A model generated the notes under the pieces. That model was not told where the DNA came from. It saw only the letters and a program-made list of their open reading frames with translations, and made no database searches. The position numbers and the translations under genes are program-made. A stretch of 5,941 nt of DNA from Actinoplanes liguriensis (GTDB lineage: Bacteria > Actinomycetota > Actinomycetes > Mycobacteriales > Micromonosporaceae): NCBI GenBank assembly GCA_000715855.1, contig KL571294.1, positions 23,745 to 29,685 on the forward strand, written 5' to 3'. How positions within the stretch are numbered: position 1 is the first letter of the stretch; each line of letters begins with the position of its first letter. Shown piece by piece: positions 5,335-5,941 of this stretch.

Positions 5335-5464
5335 CCGGCCGCTTGTGAGCGCGGTTCAGATCCGATTCGGTACGCGATGAGCCGCGCGGCGGTTCGGCCC
5401 AGCGCCCACTTCGAGGCGGCCGGAGCAGCGCGCCGCGCCCGAAGCCGCGTCCCGCGGGTCCGGC

Positions 5465-5941
5465 TCAGTGCGCGTCCCGATCACGCCGCAGCGCGTCGAA
5501 GGACAACCACAGGCAGAGAACGCCGACGGGCATCACGATCAGTCGCGCGGCCGACCCGACCGCCGTGTCCACAGCCATCAGCAGCATGCCCGCCACGGCG
5601 AGGACCGCGGTGCCGGGCCGGATCCGGCGCTGAACGGCAACCTGGACGAAGAGCGCGGCGAGCCCGGCGATCAGGAGAACGGGCCCGACGCCGTACAGCA
5701 GGAATTGCACCCCGGGAATCCGGTAGGCCCACGCGAACAACTCGTGCATCTGATTCCGGTCGGCCGCGGCCCAACCGACGACGATGTCCACGATCATCTG
5801 ACCGAGAACGGACGCCAGCCCGACCGCCGCGATCACGGTGCTCACGATGACGCGCCGCCCGCGGCGATGCAGCTCGGCGATGACCGGGCCGAACAGGGCC
5901 CAGCCGGCCACGGACAGCAGGTGGGCCGCGATCCAGCCGGC
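5465..5941 (-). CDS. Multi-pass membrane protein, C-terminal part (start outside the window)
   Basis: 158 residues are visible up to the TGA at 5465-5467. The frame stays open to the right edge. The edge residues, including GWIAAHLLS, merge into the first hydrophobic segment, so the GTG at 5911 is probably internal and the gene begins beyond the window. Hydrophobic segments lie at about residues 2-23, 30-56, 80-104 and 108-150 of the visible part. The last segment is long enough for two helices. Positive clusters lie between them (HRRGRR after segment 1, QRRIRPG after segment 3) and RRDRD sits at the C-terminus, as expected for cytoplasmic loops. No catalytic or transport motif is recognised, and the family is unknown to me. 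It is convergent with the lipoprotein gene, with a gap of about 176 bp that holds only the terminator and the repeat. Confidence 0.8.
   Translation of the reverse strand, partial: AGWIAAHLLSVAGWALFGPVIAELHRRGRRVIVSTVIAAVGLASVLGQMIVDIVVGWAAADRNQMHELFAWAYRIPGVQFLLYGVGPVLLIAGLAALFVQVAVQRRIRPGTAVLAVAGMLLMAVDTAVGSAARLIVMPVGVLCLWLSFDALRRDRDAH

Larger units (their letters stand above)
4025..5369. repeat. Short collinear direct repeats bracketing the two-gene cassette
   Basis: Left copy: GGCTTTCCGGCGCCGC (4025-4040), directly followed by ATCCGATTCG (4041-4050). Right copy: GGCTTTCCGGCCGC (5329-5342), 17 other bases, then ATCCGATTCG (5360-5369). Both blocks occur in the same order and orientation outside the secreted protein/lipoprotein pair. 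Each block alone could be chance; the pairing is less likely to be. Confidence 0.4.

Noticed and set aside
5377..5850. + strand frame of 157 codons near the right end
   Set aside because: Arg/Ala/Pro-rich shadow of the minus-strand membrane-protein gene, whose frame shows clear hydrophobic helices.

Overview
The window is high-GC DNA with frequent GTG/TTG starts, a Gram-positive-type dapE, and exported proteins with Ala-rich or lipobox signal peptides. This points to an actinomycete. Micromonosporaceae (Actinoplanes-like) is my guess by style only; I could run no search.

Layout, left to right. (1) The C-terminal part of alanine racemase (alr, +, 1-753) runs in from the left edge. (2) Its end overlaps by 14 bp the end of a convergent gene (740-1252, -). 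That gene encodes an unusual small protein: two near-identical helix-turn-helix-like units joined by a Pro/Tyr-rich linker, part of which is a 27-bp tandem repeat. (3) Upstream of it on the same strand is dapE (1336-2395, -), succinyl-diaminopimelate desuccinylase. It is split by a one-base frameshift near 1984, with all expected metal-ligand motifs intact on either side. (4) An 81-bp divergent promoter region separates dapE, which looks leaderless, from argH (2477-3907, +), an intact argininosuccinate lyase followed by a strong intrinsic terminator.

(5) From about 3964 the character changes. A roughly 300-bp, locally AT-richer stretch carries a hairpin, a 17-bp palindrome and a possible small basic ORF on the minus strand. 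It leads into two short + genes: a secreted, cysteine-paired, probably beta-rich protein of unknown function (4263-4850), and 18 bp later a small lipoprotein (4869-5288) with its own terminator. The pair is bracketed by short imperfect collinear repeats. (6) The window ends in a partial minus-strand gene for a multi-pass membrane protein (5465-5941).

alr and dapE both feed peptidoglycan precursor supply (D-alanine; meso-diaminopimelate/lysine). argH completes arginine synthesis. The secreted protein and lipoprotein form the accessory-looking part of the window; their joint function is not known. No rRNA, tRNA, CRISPR array, transposase or recognised riboswitch was seen.
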